Part shown: in pieces, positions 34,057 through 42,411 of the stretch
Layout of the letters: the number at the start of each line of letters is the position of its first letter
Numbering within the stretch: the stretch's first letter is position 1
Origin: Mesobacterium pallidum
Lineage (GTDB): Bacteria; Pseudomonadota; Alphaproteobacteria; Rhodobacterales; Rhodobacteraceae
Direction of reading: 5' to 3'
Length of the DNA: 64,000 bases
NCBI RefSeq assembly: GCF_019966535.1
Contig: NZ_JAIMID010000016.1
Span: forward strand, 1-64,000
The notes under the pieces: generated by a model
Seen by the model: the letters and a program-made list of their open reading frames with translations, nothing else
Told to the model about the DNA's origin: nothing
Databases searched by the model: none
Program-made: the position numbers and the translations under genes

Positions 34057-35802
34057 ATGGCTATCACCTCTGCCAACCAGCTGGAACTGTTGCAGACCGC
34101 CGAGGCGGTGGCGCGCGAGAAGATGATCGACCCCGGTCTCGTGGTCGAGGCGATGGAAGAATCGCTCGCCCGTGCGGCCAAGTCGCGCTACGGCGCCGAG
34201 ATGGACATCCGCGTCAGCATCGACCGCAAGACCGGCCGGGCGACCTTTACCCGCGTCCGCACCGTGGTGGACGAGGATGACATCGAGAACTTCCAGGCCG
34301 AGCTGACCGCCCGCCAGGCGATGGAGATCGTCCAGGGCGAACGCCCCGCGGTCAGCGTGGTCGAGGCCCGCCAGACCGTGCAGCTGGAAGGCGAGGATAC
34401 CCCGACCAAGCGCACCTTCCGCCGCTTTTTGCTGAAGACCACAGGCAAGGGCAGCCCGACCGTCGACCAGGGCGTCTTCCCGCAGGACGGCGATGAGCTG
34501 GTGGACGAGGTTCCGCCCGTCGAGCTGGGCCGCATCGCCGCGCAGAGCGCCAAGCAGGTGATCCTGCAGAAAGTGCGCGAGGCCGAGCGCGACCGCCAGT
34601 ACGAGGAATTCAAGGACCGCGCCGGCACCATCATCAACGGTGTCGTCAAGCGCGAGGAATACGGCAACGTCATCGTCGACATCGGTCGGGGCGAAGGCAT
34701 CCTGCGCCGGAACGAGAAGATCGGCCGCGAGGCCTATCGCCCGAACGACCGCATCCGCTGCTACATCAAGGATGTGCGCCGCGAGACGCGGGGCCCGCAG
34801 ATCTTCCTCAGCCGCACCGCGCCCGAGTTCATGTCCGAGCTCTTCAAGATGGAAGTGCCCGAGATCTACGACGGCATCATCGAGATCAAGGCCGTGGCCC
34901 GCGACCCCGGTTCGCGCGCCAAGATCGCCGTGGTGTCCTATGACGGGTCCATCGACCCGGTCGGCGCCTGCGTCGGTATGCGCGGCAGCCGCGTGCAGGC
35001 CGTCGTGAACGAGCTGCAGGGCGAGAAGATCGACATCATCCCCTGGAACGAGGACGTCCCGACTTTCCTCGTGAACGCGCTGCAGCCGGCCGAGGTCAGC
35101 AAGGTGGTTCTTGACGAGGAAGCCGAGCGGATCGAGGTCGTGGTGCCCGAGGAGCAGCTGAGCCTGGCCATTGGCCGCCGTGGTCAGAACGTGCGCCTCG
35201 CCTCGCAGCTGACCGGGCTCGACATCGACATCATGACCGAGGCCGAGGAATCGGCACGCCGTCAGAAGGAATTCGAAGAGCGCACCAAGCTGTTCATGGA
35301 CACGCTGGACCTTGACGAATTCTTCGCCCAGCTGCTGGTCTCGGAAGGCTTCACCAACCTCGAAGAGGTGGCCTATGTCGAACTGGACGAGCTGCTGGTC
35401 ATCGACGGCGTCGACGAGGACACCGCGAACGAGCTGCAGGCCCGGGCGCGCGAGCATCTCGAGGAACAGGCCCGCAAGGCGCTGGAAAAGGCACGCGAAC
35501 TGGGGGCCGAAGACAGCCTGATCCAGTTCGAGGGCCTGACCGCGCAGATGGTCGAGGCGCTGGCCAAGGACGACGTCAAGACGCTGGAAGATTTCGCGAC
35601 CTGCGCGGACTGGGAACTGGCCGGTGGCTGGACGACCCAGAACGGCGAGCGCGTGAAGGACGACGGTATCCTCGAACCCTTCGACATGAGCCTCGAGGAA
35701 GCGCAGGACCTGATCATGACCGCCCGCGTCATGCTGGGCTGGGTCGACCCCGAGGAACTGACCCCGGACGAGGGTGACGAGATCGAGGAGGCGGAGGCCT
35801 GA
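34057..35802 (+). CDS. nusA: Transcription elongation/termination factor NusA
   Basis: A 581-residue RNA-polymerase-binding factor. An N-terminal domain (1-130), S1 domain (GTIINGVVKREEYGNVIVD, about residue 190) and two KH domains (VGACVGMRGSRVQAV near 306; LAIGRRGQNVRLASQ near 370) are followed by helical C-terminal repeats (LLVSEGFTNLEEVAYV, LAKDDVKTLEDFATC) and an acidic end. The ATG at 34057 has a perfect GAGGAGGA six bases upstream; a GTG at 34051 that overlaps the rimP stop would add two residues. Confidence 0.97.
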   Translation: MAITSANQLELLQTAEAVAREKMIDPGLVVEAMEESLARAAKSRYGAEMDIRVSIDRKTGRATFTRVRTVVDEDDIENFQAELTARQAMEIVQGERPAVSVVEARQTVQLEGEDTPTKRTFRRFLLKTTGKGSPTVDQGVFPQDGDELVDEVPPVELGRIAAQSAKQVILQKVREAERDRQYEEFKDRAGTIINGVVKREEYGNVIVDIGRGEGILRRNEKIGREAYRPNDRIRCYIKDVRRETRGPQIFLSRTAPEFMSELFKMEVPEIYDGIIEIKAVARDPGSRAKIAVVSYDGSIDPVGACVGMRGSRVQAVVNELQGEKIDIIPWNEDVPTFLVNALQPAEVSKVVLDEEAERIEVVVPEEQLSLAIGRRGQNVRLASQLTGLDIDIMTEAEESARRQKEFEERTKLFMDTLDLDEFFAQLLVSEGFTNLEEVAYVELDELLVIDGVDEDTANELQARAREHLEEQARKALEKARELGAEDSLIQFEGLTAQMVEALAKDDVKTLEDFATCADWELAGGWTTQNGERVKDDGILEPFDMSLEEAQDLIMTARVMLGWVDPEELTPDEGDEIEEAEA

Positions 35803-35831
35803 TCCCAGGCCTTCGGTGCGAAGGAGCCGCG

Positions 35832-36485
35832 ATGGCGAAGCAAGACGACATGACGGATCAGGCGACGGGCCCCGAGCGCAAGTGCATTGCAACGGGCGAG
35901 GTGCGCCCTATATCTGAATTGATCCGTTTTGTCGTGAGTCCGGACGACAGCATCGTTCCGGACATCGGCGGCAAGCTTCCCGGCCGGGGCATCTGGGTTT
36001 CGGCCGATCGTGCGGCGCTTGAGAAGGCGGTGAACAAGAATCTCTTTCCCCGCGCGGCCAAGACACAGGTCCGGGTGCCGGAAGACCTGGTGGCCCAGGT
36101 CGACCGGCTGATGGCGCGGCGGCTGATCGACCTGATCAGCCTGGCGCGGAAATCCGGCGACGCGATCGCGGGCTTCGAGAAGGTCAAGGAATGGCTGGAC
36201 CGGGGCCGCGCCCGCGTGTTGCTCCAGGCGTCGGACGGATCCGACCGGGGCAAGGGAAAACTATGGACCCCGACAGGGGCCCGCTGGGTCGGCTGGCTGA
36301 CGCAGGATGAGCTGGGGATGGCCTTCGGGCGACAATCCGTGGTCCATGCCGCGCTTGGCTCTGGTGGACTCAGGGGAAAGGTTGTAGAGGAAGCCGCAAG
36401 GCTGAAGGGGCTGCGCGTCAATCCGGACCAGCAGACCCGCGAACGCGACGGTGGCAGGGGCCGCCCGAAAGGAAAAGATAGTTGA
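35832..36485 (+). CDS. ylxR: YlxR / L7Ae-type RNA-binding protein
   Basis: A 217-residue protein. Residues about 14-95 form the YlxR (DUF448) domain with RKCIATGEVRPISELIRF and PGRGIWVS. The next part (about 100-180; LISLARKSGDAIAGFEKV) resembles an L7Ae-type RNA-binding fold, fused as is usual in alphaproteobacteria. YlxR proteins bind RNA, and the Gram-positive homologue RnpM binds RNase P RNA. A basic tail ends in GRGRPKGKDS. Its stop shares bases with the infB start (TGATG). Confidence 0.92.
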   Translation: MAKQDDMTDQATGPERKCIATGEVRPISELIRFVVSPDDSIVPDIGGKLPGRGIWVSADRAALEKAVNKNLFPRAAKTQVRVPEDLVAQVDRLMARRLIDLISLARKSGDAIAGFEKVKEWLDRGRARVLLQASDGSDRGKGKLWTPTGARWVGWLTQDELGMAFGRQSVVHAALGSGGLRGKVVEEAARLKGLRVNPDQQTRERDGGRGRPKGKDS

Positions 36486-38986
36486 TGAGCGATACCGACG
36501 GAAAAAAACCCTTGGGCGTACGTGGCGGTCCCCGGAGCGGGAACGTGAAGCAGAGCTTCAGTCATGGACGGACCAAGAACGTCGTCGTGGAAACCAAGCG
36601 CAAGCGCGTCGTGGTCCCCAAGGCCGGTGCCGGTGGCACTGCGGCCGGTGGCAACGTGCGCACCGATGGCAGCAAGCGCCCGGCCGGCATCTCGGATTCC
36701 GAGATGGAGCGTCGGCTGAAGGCGCTGCAGGCCGCGAAAGCGCGTGAAGCCGAGGAAACCGCGCAGCGCGCCGCCGATGAAAAGGCGCGCGAGGAAGAGC
36801 GCGAGCGTCGTCGGGCGGAACAGGAAGCCAAGGAGCGCGAGGAGCGGGAACGCGAAGCCGCGCTCAAGGCCAAGGCCGAGGAAGAAGAGCGCAAGAAGCG
36901 CGAAGAGGAAGAGGCCGCCGTCCGTGCGGCCGCCGCCCAGGCCGCGCCTCCGGCACCCGATGCCGAGCAGCGCGCGCAGCGCCAGGCACCCGCGCGCGGT
37001 CCGGCTGCAGCCGCGCCCGCGGCCACGCCGTCGCGCAAGAAGGAACGCGAAGAGGATCGCGGCGGACGCCGCACCCGCGACGATTCCGGTCGCCGCTCGG
37101 GCAAGCTGACGCTGAACCAGGCCCTGTCGGGCGAAGGTGGCCGTCAGAAGTCCATGGCCGCGATGAAGCGCAAGCAGGAGCGTCTGCGCCAGAAGGCGAT
37201 GGGCGGTGCCGAGAGCCGCGAGAAAATCGTGCGCGACGTCCAGGTGCCCGAGACCATCGTGGTGTCGGAACTGGCCAACCGCATGGCCGAGCGCGTGGGC
37301 GAAGTCGTCAAGGCGCTGATGAACAACGGCATGATGGTCACGCAGAACCAGACCATCGACGCCGACACCGCCGAGCTCATCATCGAGGAATTCGGCCACA
37401 AGATCGTCCGCGTCTCGGATGCCGACGTCGAGGACGTGATCCACAGCGTGGAGGACAAGGAGGAAGATCTCCAGCCGCGTCCTCCCGTCATCACGATCAT
37501 GGGCCACGTCGACCACGGCAAGACCTCGCTGCTGGACGCCATCCGCGAGACCAATGTCACCGGGGGCGAAGCGGGCGGCATCACGCAGCACATCGGCGCC
37601 TACCAGGTCACGACCAAGGACGGGGCCGTGCTGTCGTTCCTCGACACGCCCGGTCACGCGGCCTTCACCTCGATGCGCTCGCGCGGTGCGCAGGTGACGG
37701 ATATCGTCGTGCTCGTGGTGGCCGCGGATGACGCGGTCATGCCGCAGACGGTCGAGGCCATTGCCCACGCCAAGGCGGCGGGCGTGCCGATGATCGTCGC
37801 GATCAACAAGATCGACAAGCCGGCCGCGAACCCGACCAAGGTGCGCACGGACCTGCTGCAGCACGAGGTCGTCGTCGAGGCGATGTCGGGCGAAGTGCAG
37901 GACGTCGAGGTCTCGGCCCATACCCGCCAGGGCCTGGACGAACTGCTCGAGGCCATTGCGCTGCAGGCCGAGATCCTGGAACTCAGGGCGAACCCGAACC
38001 GGGCCGCCGAGGGCGCCGTGATCGAGGCGCAGCTGGACGTGGGCCGCGGCCCCGTCGCCACCGTCCTGGTGCAGAACGGCACGCTCAAGCAGGGCGACAT
38101 CTTTGTCGTCGGCGAGCAGTGGGGCAAGGTCCGCGCGATGGAGAACGACCAGGGTGAACGCGTCAAGGAAGCCGGCCCGTCGGTTCCGGTCGAGGTGCTT
38201 GGCCTTAACGGCACGCCCGAGGCGGGCGACGTTCTGAACGTCGTCGAGACCGAGGCGCAGGCCCGCGAGATCGCCGAGTATCGCCAGCAGGCGGCCAAGG
38301 AAAAGCGCGCGGCGGCAGGGGCGGCAACGACCCTCGAGCAGCTGATGCAGAAGGCCAAGGACGACAAGAACGTCTCCGAGATGCCGATCATCGTGAAAGC
38401 CGACGTGCAGGGGTCTGCCGAAGCCATCGTCCAGGCGATGGAAAAGATCGGCAACGACGAGGTGCGCGTGCGCGTGCTGCACTACGGTGTCGGCGCGATC
38501 ACGGAAACCGACGTCGGCCTGGCCGAAGCGTCCGGCGCGCCGATCATGGGCTTCAACGTCCGTGCCAACGCACCGGCCCGGAACAGCGCCAACCAGAAGG
38601 GCGTCGAGATCCGCTATTACAGCGTGATCTACGACCTCGTGGACGACGTGAAGGCGGCGGCGTCGGGCCTGTTGTCGAACGAGATCCGCGAGAACTTCAT
38701 CGGCTATGCCAACATCAAGGAGGTCTTCAAGGTCTCCAACGTGGGCAAGGTCGCGGGCTGCCTGGTCACCGAGGGCGTCGCCCGCCGGTCGGCCGGCGTG
38801 CGCCTGCTGCGCGACGACGTGGTGATCCACGAGGGCACGCTGAAGACGCTCAAGCGCTTCAAGGACGAGGTCGCCGAGGTCCAGTCGGGCCAGGAATGCG
38901 GCATGGCCTTCGAGAATTACGACGACGTCCGCCCCGGCGATGTCATCGAGATTTTCGAGCGGGAAGAGGTCGAGCGGTCGCTCTGA
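36485..38986 (+). CDS. infB: Translation initiation factor IF-2
   Basis: An 833-residue GTPase that loads initiator tRNA on the 30S subunit. The N-terminal third is low-complexity and charged (EERERRRAEQEAKERE, with Ala/Pro-rich stretches). The G domain begins near residue 339 with GHVDHGKTSLLDAI and includes DTPGHAAF and AINKIDKP. Domains II-IV follow, with SVIYDLVDDVKAAASG and GQECGMAFENYDDVRPGD. ATG 36485 is preferred over a TTG at 36482 that overlaps the ylxR stop. Confidence 0.98.
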   Translation: MSDTDGKKPLGVRGGPRSGNVKQSFSHGRTKNVVVETKRKRVVVPKAGAGGTAAGGNVRTDGSKRPAGISDSEMERRLKALQAAKAREAEETAQRAADEKAREEERERRRAEQEAKEREEREREAALKAKAEEEERKKREEEEAAVRAAAAQAAPPAPDAEQRAQRQAPARGPAAAAPAATPSRKKEREEDRGGRRTRDDSGRRSGKLTLNQALSGEGGRQKSMAAMKRKQERLRQKAMGGAESREKIVRDVQVPETIVVSELANRMAERVGEVVKALMNNGMMVTQNQTIDADTAELIIEEFGHKIVRVSDADVEDVIHSVEDKEEDLQPRPPVITIMGHVDHGKTSLLDAIRETNVTGGEAGGITQHIGAYQVTTKDGAVLSFLDTPGHAAFTSMRSRGAQVTDIVVLVVAADDAVMPQTVEAIAHAKAAGVPMIVAINKIDKPAANPTKVRTDLLQHEVVVEAMSGEVQDVEVSAHTRQGLDELLEAIALQAEILELRANPNRAAEGAVIEAQLDVGRGPVATVLVQNGTLKQGDIFVVGEQWGKVRAMENDQGERVKEAGPSVPVEVLGLNGTPEAGDVLNVVETEAQAREIAEYRQQAAKEKRAAAGAATTLEQLMQKAKDDKNVSEMPIIVKADVQGSAEAIVQAMEKIGNDEVRVRVLHYGVGAITETDVGLAEASGAPIMGFNVRANAPARNSANQKGVEIRYYSVIYDLVDDVKAAASGLLSNEIRENFIGYANIKEVFKVSNVGKVAGCLVTEGVARRSAGVRLLRDDVVIHEGTLKTLKRFKDEVAEVQSGQECGMAFENYDDVRPGDVIEIFEREEVERSL

Positions 38987-39004
38987 TCACGTCTGATTTC
39001 GAAC

Positions 39005-39042
39005 GAAACACGGTCCCGGCGCAAGCCGGGCCCGTGTCGTTT
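39005..39042 (+). terminator. Terminator of the rimP-infB operon
   Basis: ACACGGTCCCGGC and GCCGGGCCCGTGT pair over 13 bases with one mismatch and a GCAA tetraloop (39008-39037), followed by CGTTTC. It lies 22 bases after the infB stop. Confidence 0.78.
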
Positions 39043-39144
39043 CGCGCCAAGGCTGTGCCTGGCGGGGAAGGTCGGCGCGGCTTTCCCCCTGAACGCGGGC
39101 CGCATCTTTCCTAGGCTGATCTCAGGTCATTGAAAGGGGGCGGC

Positions 39145-39225
39145 GTCGGGGAGGACCCGGTTCGGTACCCGGACCGGGTTCAGTGGAAATTACCGCCACT
39201 CAGTGTTCCTGGCGTCCCCTCCGAC
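39145..39225. ncRNA. Multi-stem structured element downstream of infB
   Basis: An outer stem (39145-39155 with 39215-39225) has ten of eleven positions paired, including one G-U pair. It encloses a 10-bp hairpin CCCGGTTCGG/CCGGACCGGG (39156-39178) and a hairpin AGTGG/CCACT (39182-39200), leaving CAGTGTTCCTGGCG single-stranded. It lies between the infB terminator and the small minus-strand gene's terminator. I do not recognise a known RNA family, and the strand is uncertain. Confidence 0.45.
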
Positions 39226-39267
39226 CAAGGTCCGGGCGGGTCTTGGCAAAAACCTTCGCCCGGATGC

Positions 39268-39294
39268 AAAAAAGGGGTCGCATGAAGCGACCCC
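39268..39294 (-). terminator. Terminator of the small orphan gene
   Basis: On the minus strand a perfect 8-bp stem GGGGTCGC/GCGACCCC with loop TTCAT is followed by six T residues. It lies 63 bases after the small gene's stop, which supports that gene being really transcribed. Confidence 0.92.
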
Positions 39295-39356
39295 ATCAGT
39301 CTGGAGTTTACGTGTCCTGAATCGGCGGATCCGGTTGTGCGGACCCGCCCCAAGGG

Positions 39357-39497
39357 TCAGGCGGCCTTGGTGCTTCCGACGGGCTTGCCGGTGTAGACTT
39401 GGTTGCCGACGCGCACCGAGACGCGCCCGTCCGACAGCGTCTGCACGAACTGACCCTGGATTGAGATGTAGTTACCGACGTTGATAGTCCTGAGCAT
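39357..39497 (-). CDS. Small conserved-looking protein, 46 residues, unknown function
   Basis: A 46-residue protein with a compact beta-rich pattern (INVGNYISIQGQF, RVSVRVGNQVYTGKPV). The start ATG 39497 has GGGGAGG eight bases upstream. It is followed by a perfect terminator and preceded by a 250-bp AT-rich gap, so it is an independent transcription unit. No signal peptide, no transmembrane segment, no cysteine. I recall similar short proteins in Rhodobacterales without known function, but cannot name a family. Confidence 0.75.
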   Translation of the reverse strand: MLRTINVGNYISIQGQFVQTLSDGRVSVRVGNQVYTGKPVGSTKAA

Positions 39498-39745
39498 TTC
39501 TTCGACCTCCCCAAAAAAGCCGACGATTGAGTGTAGACCGCTTGGATGCATCCCCGGAATGCGCGGCCCGTATGAGTGTATTCTCAATATAGCTTAAAAA
39601 GTGTTAACGCGAAGCGGAAAACTTATCATTTTGATGACAAATGCCTGAGGTATACTTGTGTGAACCACACAAATATGTTGATTACCCCGCCCGAATCGGG
39701 ATGATTCGCCCGTTTCTTGGAACGCCGCAATGCGGCATGCCCAAG
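39498..39745. promoter_or_regulatory. AT-rich control region with a perfect inverted repeat
   Basis: The segment 39580-39690 is unusually AT-rich. It contains the perfect repeat TTGTGTG-AAC-CACACAA (39656-39672) and, on the minus strand, TTAACA 95-110 bases ahead of the small gene. No fully convincing -10/-35 pair is visible. The region should hold the small gene's promoter and is downstream of the Nudix gene. Confidence 0.45.
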
Positions 39746-40144
39746 CTATAGCCAATCGCGCAGAATGGGGATCAGGGGCAGATCAGCGGCCGGCATCGGG
39801 TAATCGCGCAGATTCGCCGGTTTCACCCAGGCGATTCGCTGCCCTTCCTGCGGCGCGACGATGCCGTTCCACTTTCGGCAGGCGAAGAGCGGCATCAGCA
39901 GGTGGAAATCCTCGTAGCGATGCGAGGCAAAGGTCAGCGGCGCGAGGCAGCTTTCCCAGGTGTCGATCCCCAGTTCTTCCTGCAGCTCGCGCACCAGCGC
40001 CTCTTCGGGCGTCTCGCCCGGCTCGACCTTGCCGCCGGGAAACTCCCACAGCCCGGCCATCGACTTGCCTTCCGGGCGCTGCGCCAGCAGCACGCGGCCG
40101 TCGCGATCAATGAGCGCGACGGCCGAAACGAGGACCGATTTCAC
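39746..40144 (-). CDS. mutT: Nudix hydrolase, 8-oxo-dGTP diphosphatase-like
   Basis: A 132-residue Nudix enzyme that cleans oxidised dGTP from the nucleotide pool. The Nudix box GGKVEPGETPEEALVRELQEE has Glu residues at the expected positions and is preceded by GLWEFPGG, typical of MutT. The start is a GTG at 40144 whose GTGA overlaps the argJ stop, so translation is coupled. A longer ATG-started frame overlaps argJ and is less family-like. Confidence 0.92.
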   Translation of the reverse strand: MKSVLVSAVALIDRDGRVLLAQRPEGKSMAGLWEFPGGKVEPGETPEEALVRELQEELGIDTWESCLAPLTFASHRYEDFHLLMPLFACRKWNGIVAPQEGQRIAWVKPANLRDYPMPAADLPLIPILRDWL

Positions 40145-41382
40145 GACCGGTAATCCGCGTTGATCGAGATGTAGCCATGGGTCAGGTCGCAGGTCCACAT
40201 CTGGCCCGCGCCGGTCCCGATACCGAGGTCGACGTTGATCTCGATCTCTTCGCGTTTCATGTAGGCGGCGCCGTCGTCTTCCTTGTAACTCGGCGCGACC
40301 CAGCCGTTTTCCGCCACGAGGATATCCCCGAAGCGGATCGACAGGGTGTCGCGGTCGGCCACGGCGCCCGACTTGCCCACCGCCATGACGACGCGGCCCC
40401 AGTTCGGATCCTCGCCCGCGATGGCGGTCTTGATCAGCGGAGAGTTGGCGATCGCCTTGGCCACGAGGTCCGCGTCGGCATCCGTCTTGGCCCCGGTCAC
40501 GGAGACGGCGACGAACTTGGTCGCCCCTTCGCCGTCACGCACCACCTGGAATGCGAGGTCCTGCATGACCTCATGCACGGCTTTCCCGAAAGCCGCCCGG
40601 CCGACTGGGTCGAGGGCATCGTACTCCACACCCGAAGCGCCCGTCGCGCCGAAGAGCAGCGTGTCGCTGGTCGAGGTGTCGCTGTCCACCGTGATCCGGT
40701 TGAAGGTCGCGTCGCTCGCCTCAGACGTGATGGCCTGCAACGCGCTTCGGGAAATCTTCACGTCGGTGAACATGTAGACAAGCATCGTCGCCATGTCGGG
40801 CGCGATCATGCCCGAACCCTTGGCAAAGCCCATCACCTTGACCGTCTGGCCGCCGAGCTCGATCTCGCGGGCGCAGCCCTTGGGGAAGGTGTCGGTGGTC
40901 ATGATCGCCCGCGCCGCCGCCTCGGCCCCGCCGTCCGACAGGGCGCCCGCCAGTTCGTCCACCTTGGCGGTGATGCGGTCATGGGGCAGGCGTTCGCCGA
41001 TCACCCCGGTCGAGCTGGTGAAGACGCGGGTCGCCGGCAGGTCCAGCCGCTTGGCCACTTCGGCGCAGATCGCCGCCACCGATTCTTCGCCAGCCTTGCC
41101 GGTGAAGGCATTGGAATTGCCCGAGTTCACGATGATCGCCGCGCCCGCGTCGCCATCGCCGCCGATCTTGGCCTGGCAGTCCAGCACGTTGGCCGACCGC
41201 GTGGCCGAGCGGGTGAACACCCCCGCCACCACCGACCCCGGCGCCAGCCGGGTCAGCATCACGTCCGTGCGGCCCGGGTAGCGCACCCCGGCCGCGACGG
41301 TGGCAAATTCGACCCCGGCGATCACCGGCAGGTCGGGAAACCGCTCGGGTGCGAGCGGCGAGACGGGAATGTTCTTGGCCAA
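40141..41382 (-). CDS. argJ: Bifunctional ornithine acetyltransferase / N-acetylglutamate synthase
   Basis: A 413-residue arginine-biosynthesis enzyme that recycles the acetyl group between acetylornithine and glutamate. The precursor self-cleaves before Thr199 in KGSGMIAPDMATML to give the alpha and beta subunits. IIVNSGNSNAFTG and TSSTGVIGERLP are typical of the alpha chain, and DPNWGRVVMAVGKSGA of the beta chain. It is downstream of the parvulin gene with a three-base gap. Confidence 0.97.
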   Translation of the reverse strand: MAKNIPVSPLAPERFPDLPVIAGVEFATVAAGVRYPGRTDVMLTRLAPGSVVAGVFTRSATRSANVLDCQAKIGGDGDAGAAIIVNSGNSNAFTGKAGEESVAAICAEVAKRLDLPATRVFTSSTGVIGERLPHDRITAKVDELAGALSDGGAEAAARAIMTTDTFPKGCAREIELGGQTVKVMGFAKGSGMIAPDMATMLVYMFTDVKISRSALQAITSEASDATFNRITVDSDTSTSDTLLFGATGASGVEYDALDPVGRAAFGKAVHEVMQDLAFQVVRDGEGATKFVAVSVTGAKTDADADLVAKAIANSPLIKTAIAGEDPNWGRVVMAVGKSGAVADRDTLSIRFGDILVAENGWVAPSYKEDDGAAYMKREEIEINVDLGIGTGAGQMWTCDLTHGYISINADYRS

Positions 41383-41385
41383 GCC

Positions 41386-42237
41386 TCAGTCCTCCAGGAG
41401 CTCGATCCGGCGCAGCAGCGAAGGATCGACTTCCTCGACCTCGGTCTTCTCGATCTGCGCCGCCTGCGTCAGCTCGGCCAGTTTAGCCTGTATCGCATTC
41501 TGCTGCACCTGGCTTTCGACCTCGGCGCGCACCTGGTCGAGCTCGGGCGCGGCCTTCTCGCGTTTGTCGTTCAGCTTGATCACGTGCCAGCCGAACTGGG
41601 TCTGGACCGGGCCCGCGACCTCGCCCACCGACATCTGCAGCACGGCCGTCTCGAAGGGGGCGACCATCATGCCTTCGCCGAACCAGCCCAGCTCACCGCC
41701 GTTGGGGCCCGAGGGGCCGGTCGACTTGTCTCGCGCCAGCGCCGCGAAATCGGCGCCGCCGTCCAGCTCGGCCAACAGGGCGGCCGCCTCTTCCTCGGTC
41801 TCGACCAGGATATGCGACGCGTTGAATTCCTGCCCCTGCTCGGCGGCATACATTTCTTCGTAGGCAGCGCGCACCGCCTCTTCGTTCACGGCGGCATTGG
41901 CGACGCCCTCGACCGCCTGGGCGGCCAGCAGCCCGCGGTGTTCGTTCTCGAGCGCGACCTCGACGCGGCGGCTTTCGGTCTTCTGGGTCTGGGCCAGCAG
42001 CTGCTGTTGCACCAGCTGGTCCAGGATGCCGTCCCACAGCACATTGTCGGGCAGGTTGCGGTACTGGTCGGGCAGGGTTTCCCGCACAAGGATCATGTGG
42101 CCCAGCGTGATCTCGGCCCCGTTCACCGTCGCGACCACCATGTCGGCACTGGCGCCGCCGTGGTTCTCGGACCATGCGGGCGTGACGAGGGTGGCCATGA
42201 CGGCCCCGGCCAGCAGGCTCTTGGTGCGACTATTCAT
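41386..42237 (-). CDS. Periplasmic peptidyl-prolyl isomerase (parvulin type)
   Basis: A 283-residue exported foldase. A signal peptide (SLLAGAVMATLVTPAWS) precedes a SurA-like N-terminal helical region (about 45-135). The parvulin domain (about 140-230) has ASHILVETEEEAAAL, GELGWFGEGMMVAPFE and TQFGWHVIKLNDKRE. Opposite orientation to secA suggests joint control of secretion and folding. A purine-rich AGGAAAGGAAAGG lies upstream of ATG 42237. Confidence 0.93.
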   Translation of the reverse strand: MNSRTKSLLAGAVMATLVTPAWSENHGGASADMVVATVNGAEITLGHMILVRETLPDQYRNLPDNVLWDGILDQLVQQQLLAQTQKTESRRVEVALENEHRGLLAAQAVEGVANAAVNEEAVRAAYEEMYAAEQGQEFNASHILVETEEEAAALLAELDGGADFAALARDKSTGPSGPNGGELGWFGEGMMVAPFETAVLQMSVGEVAGPVQTQFGWHVIKLNDKREKAAPELDQVRAEVESQVQQNAIQAKLAELTQAAQIEKTEVEEVDPSLLRRIELLED

Positions 42238-42277
42238 GGGAAAACCTTTCCTTTCCTGCCCGCGTCTCCGCGTGGCG

Positions 42278-42306
42278 TTGACACTTCCAGACACGCCGCT
42301 TACATC
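42278..42306 (+). promoter_or_regulatory. Candidate promoter of secA
   Basis: A perfect TTGACA is followed after 17 bases by TACATC, which matches the -10 consensus at only three positions. It lies about 100 bases upstream of the secA ATG in the divergent gap. The strong -35 makes it plausible. Confidence 0.45.
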
Positions 42307-42411
42307 CGCCAAGGGCCGAAAAGGCGCTGATGCCGCCCTACCTATGGGCATCATGTCCCGCGGGCAAGCGTCGCGGCCCGCACGAAAGCGTCATTATCGT
42401 CTGGAGAAGAC

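Noticed and set aside
35858..38830. Open frame of nearly 1000 codons on the minus strand opposite ylxR and infB
   Set aside because: It has no family similarity and lies over genes with clear domains. Stop codons are rare in this frame because of GC bias.
39155..39180. T-arm-like GGTTCGGTACCC suggesting a tRNA
   Set aside because: The surrounding stems do not make a cloverleaf, and there is no anticodon arm or CCA-adjacent acceptor of correct length.
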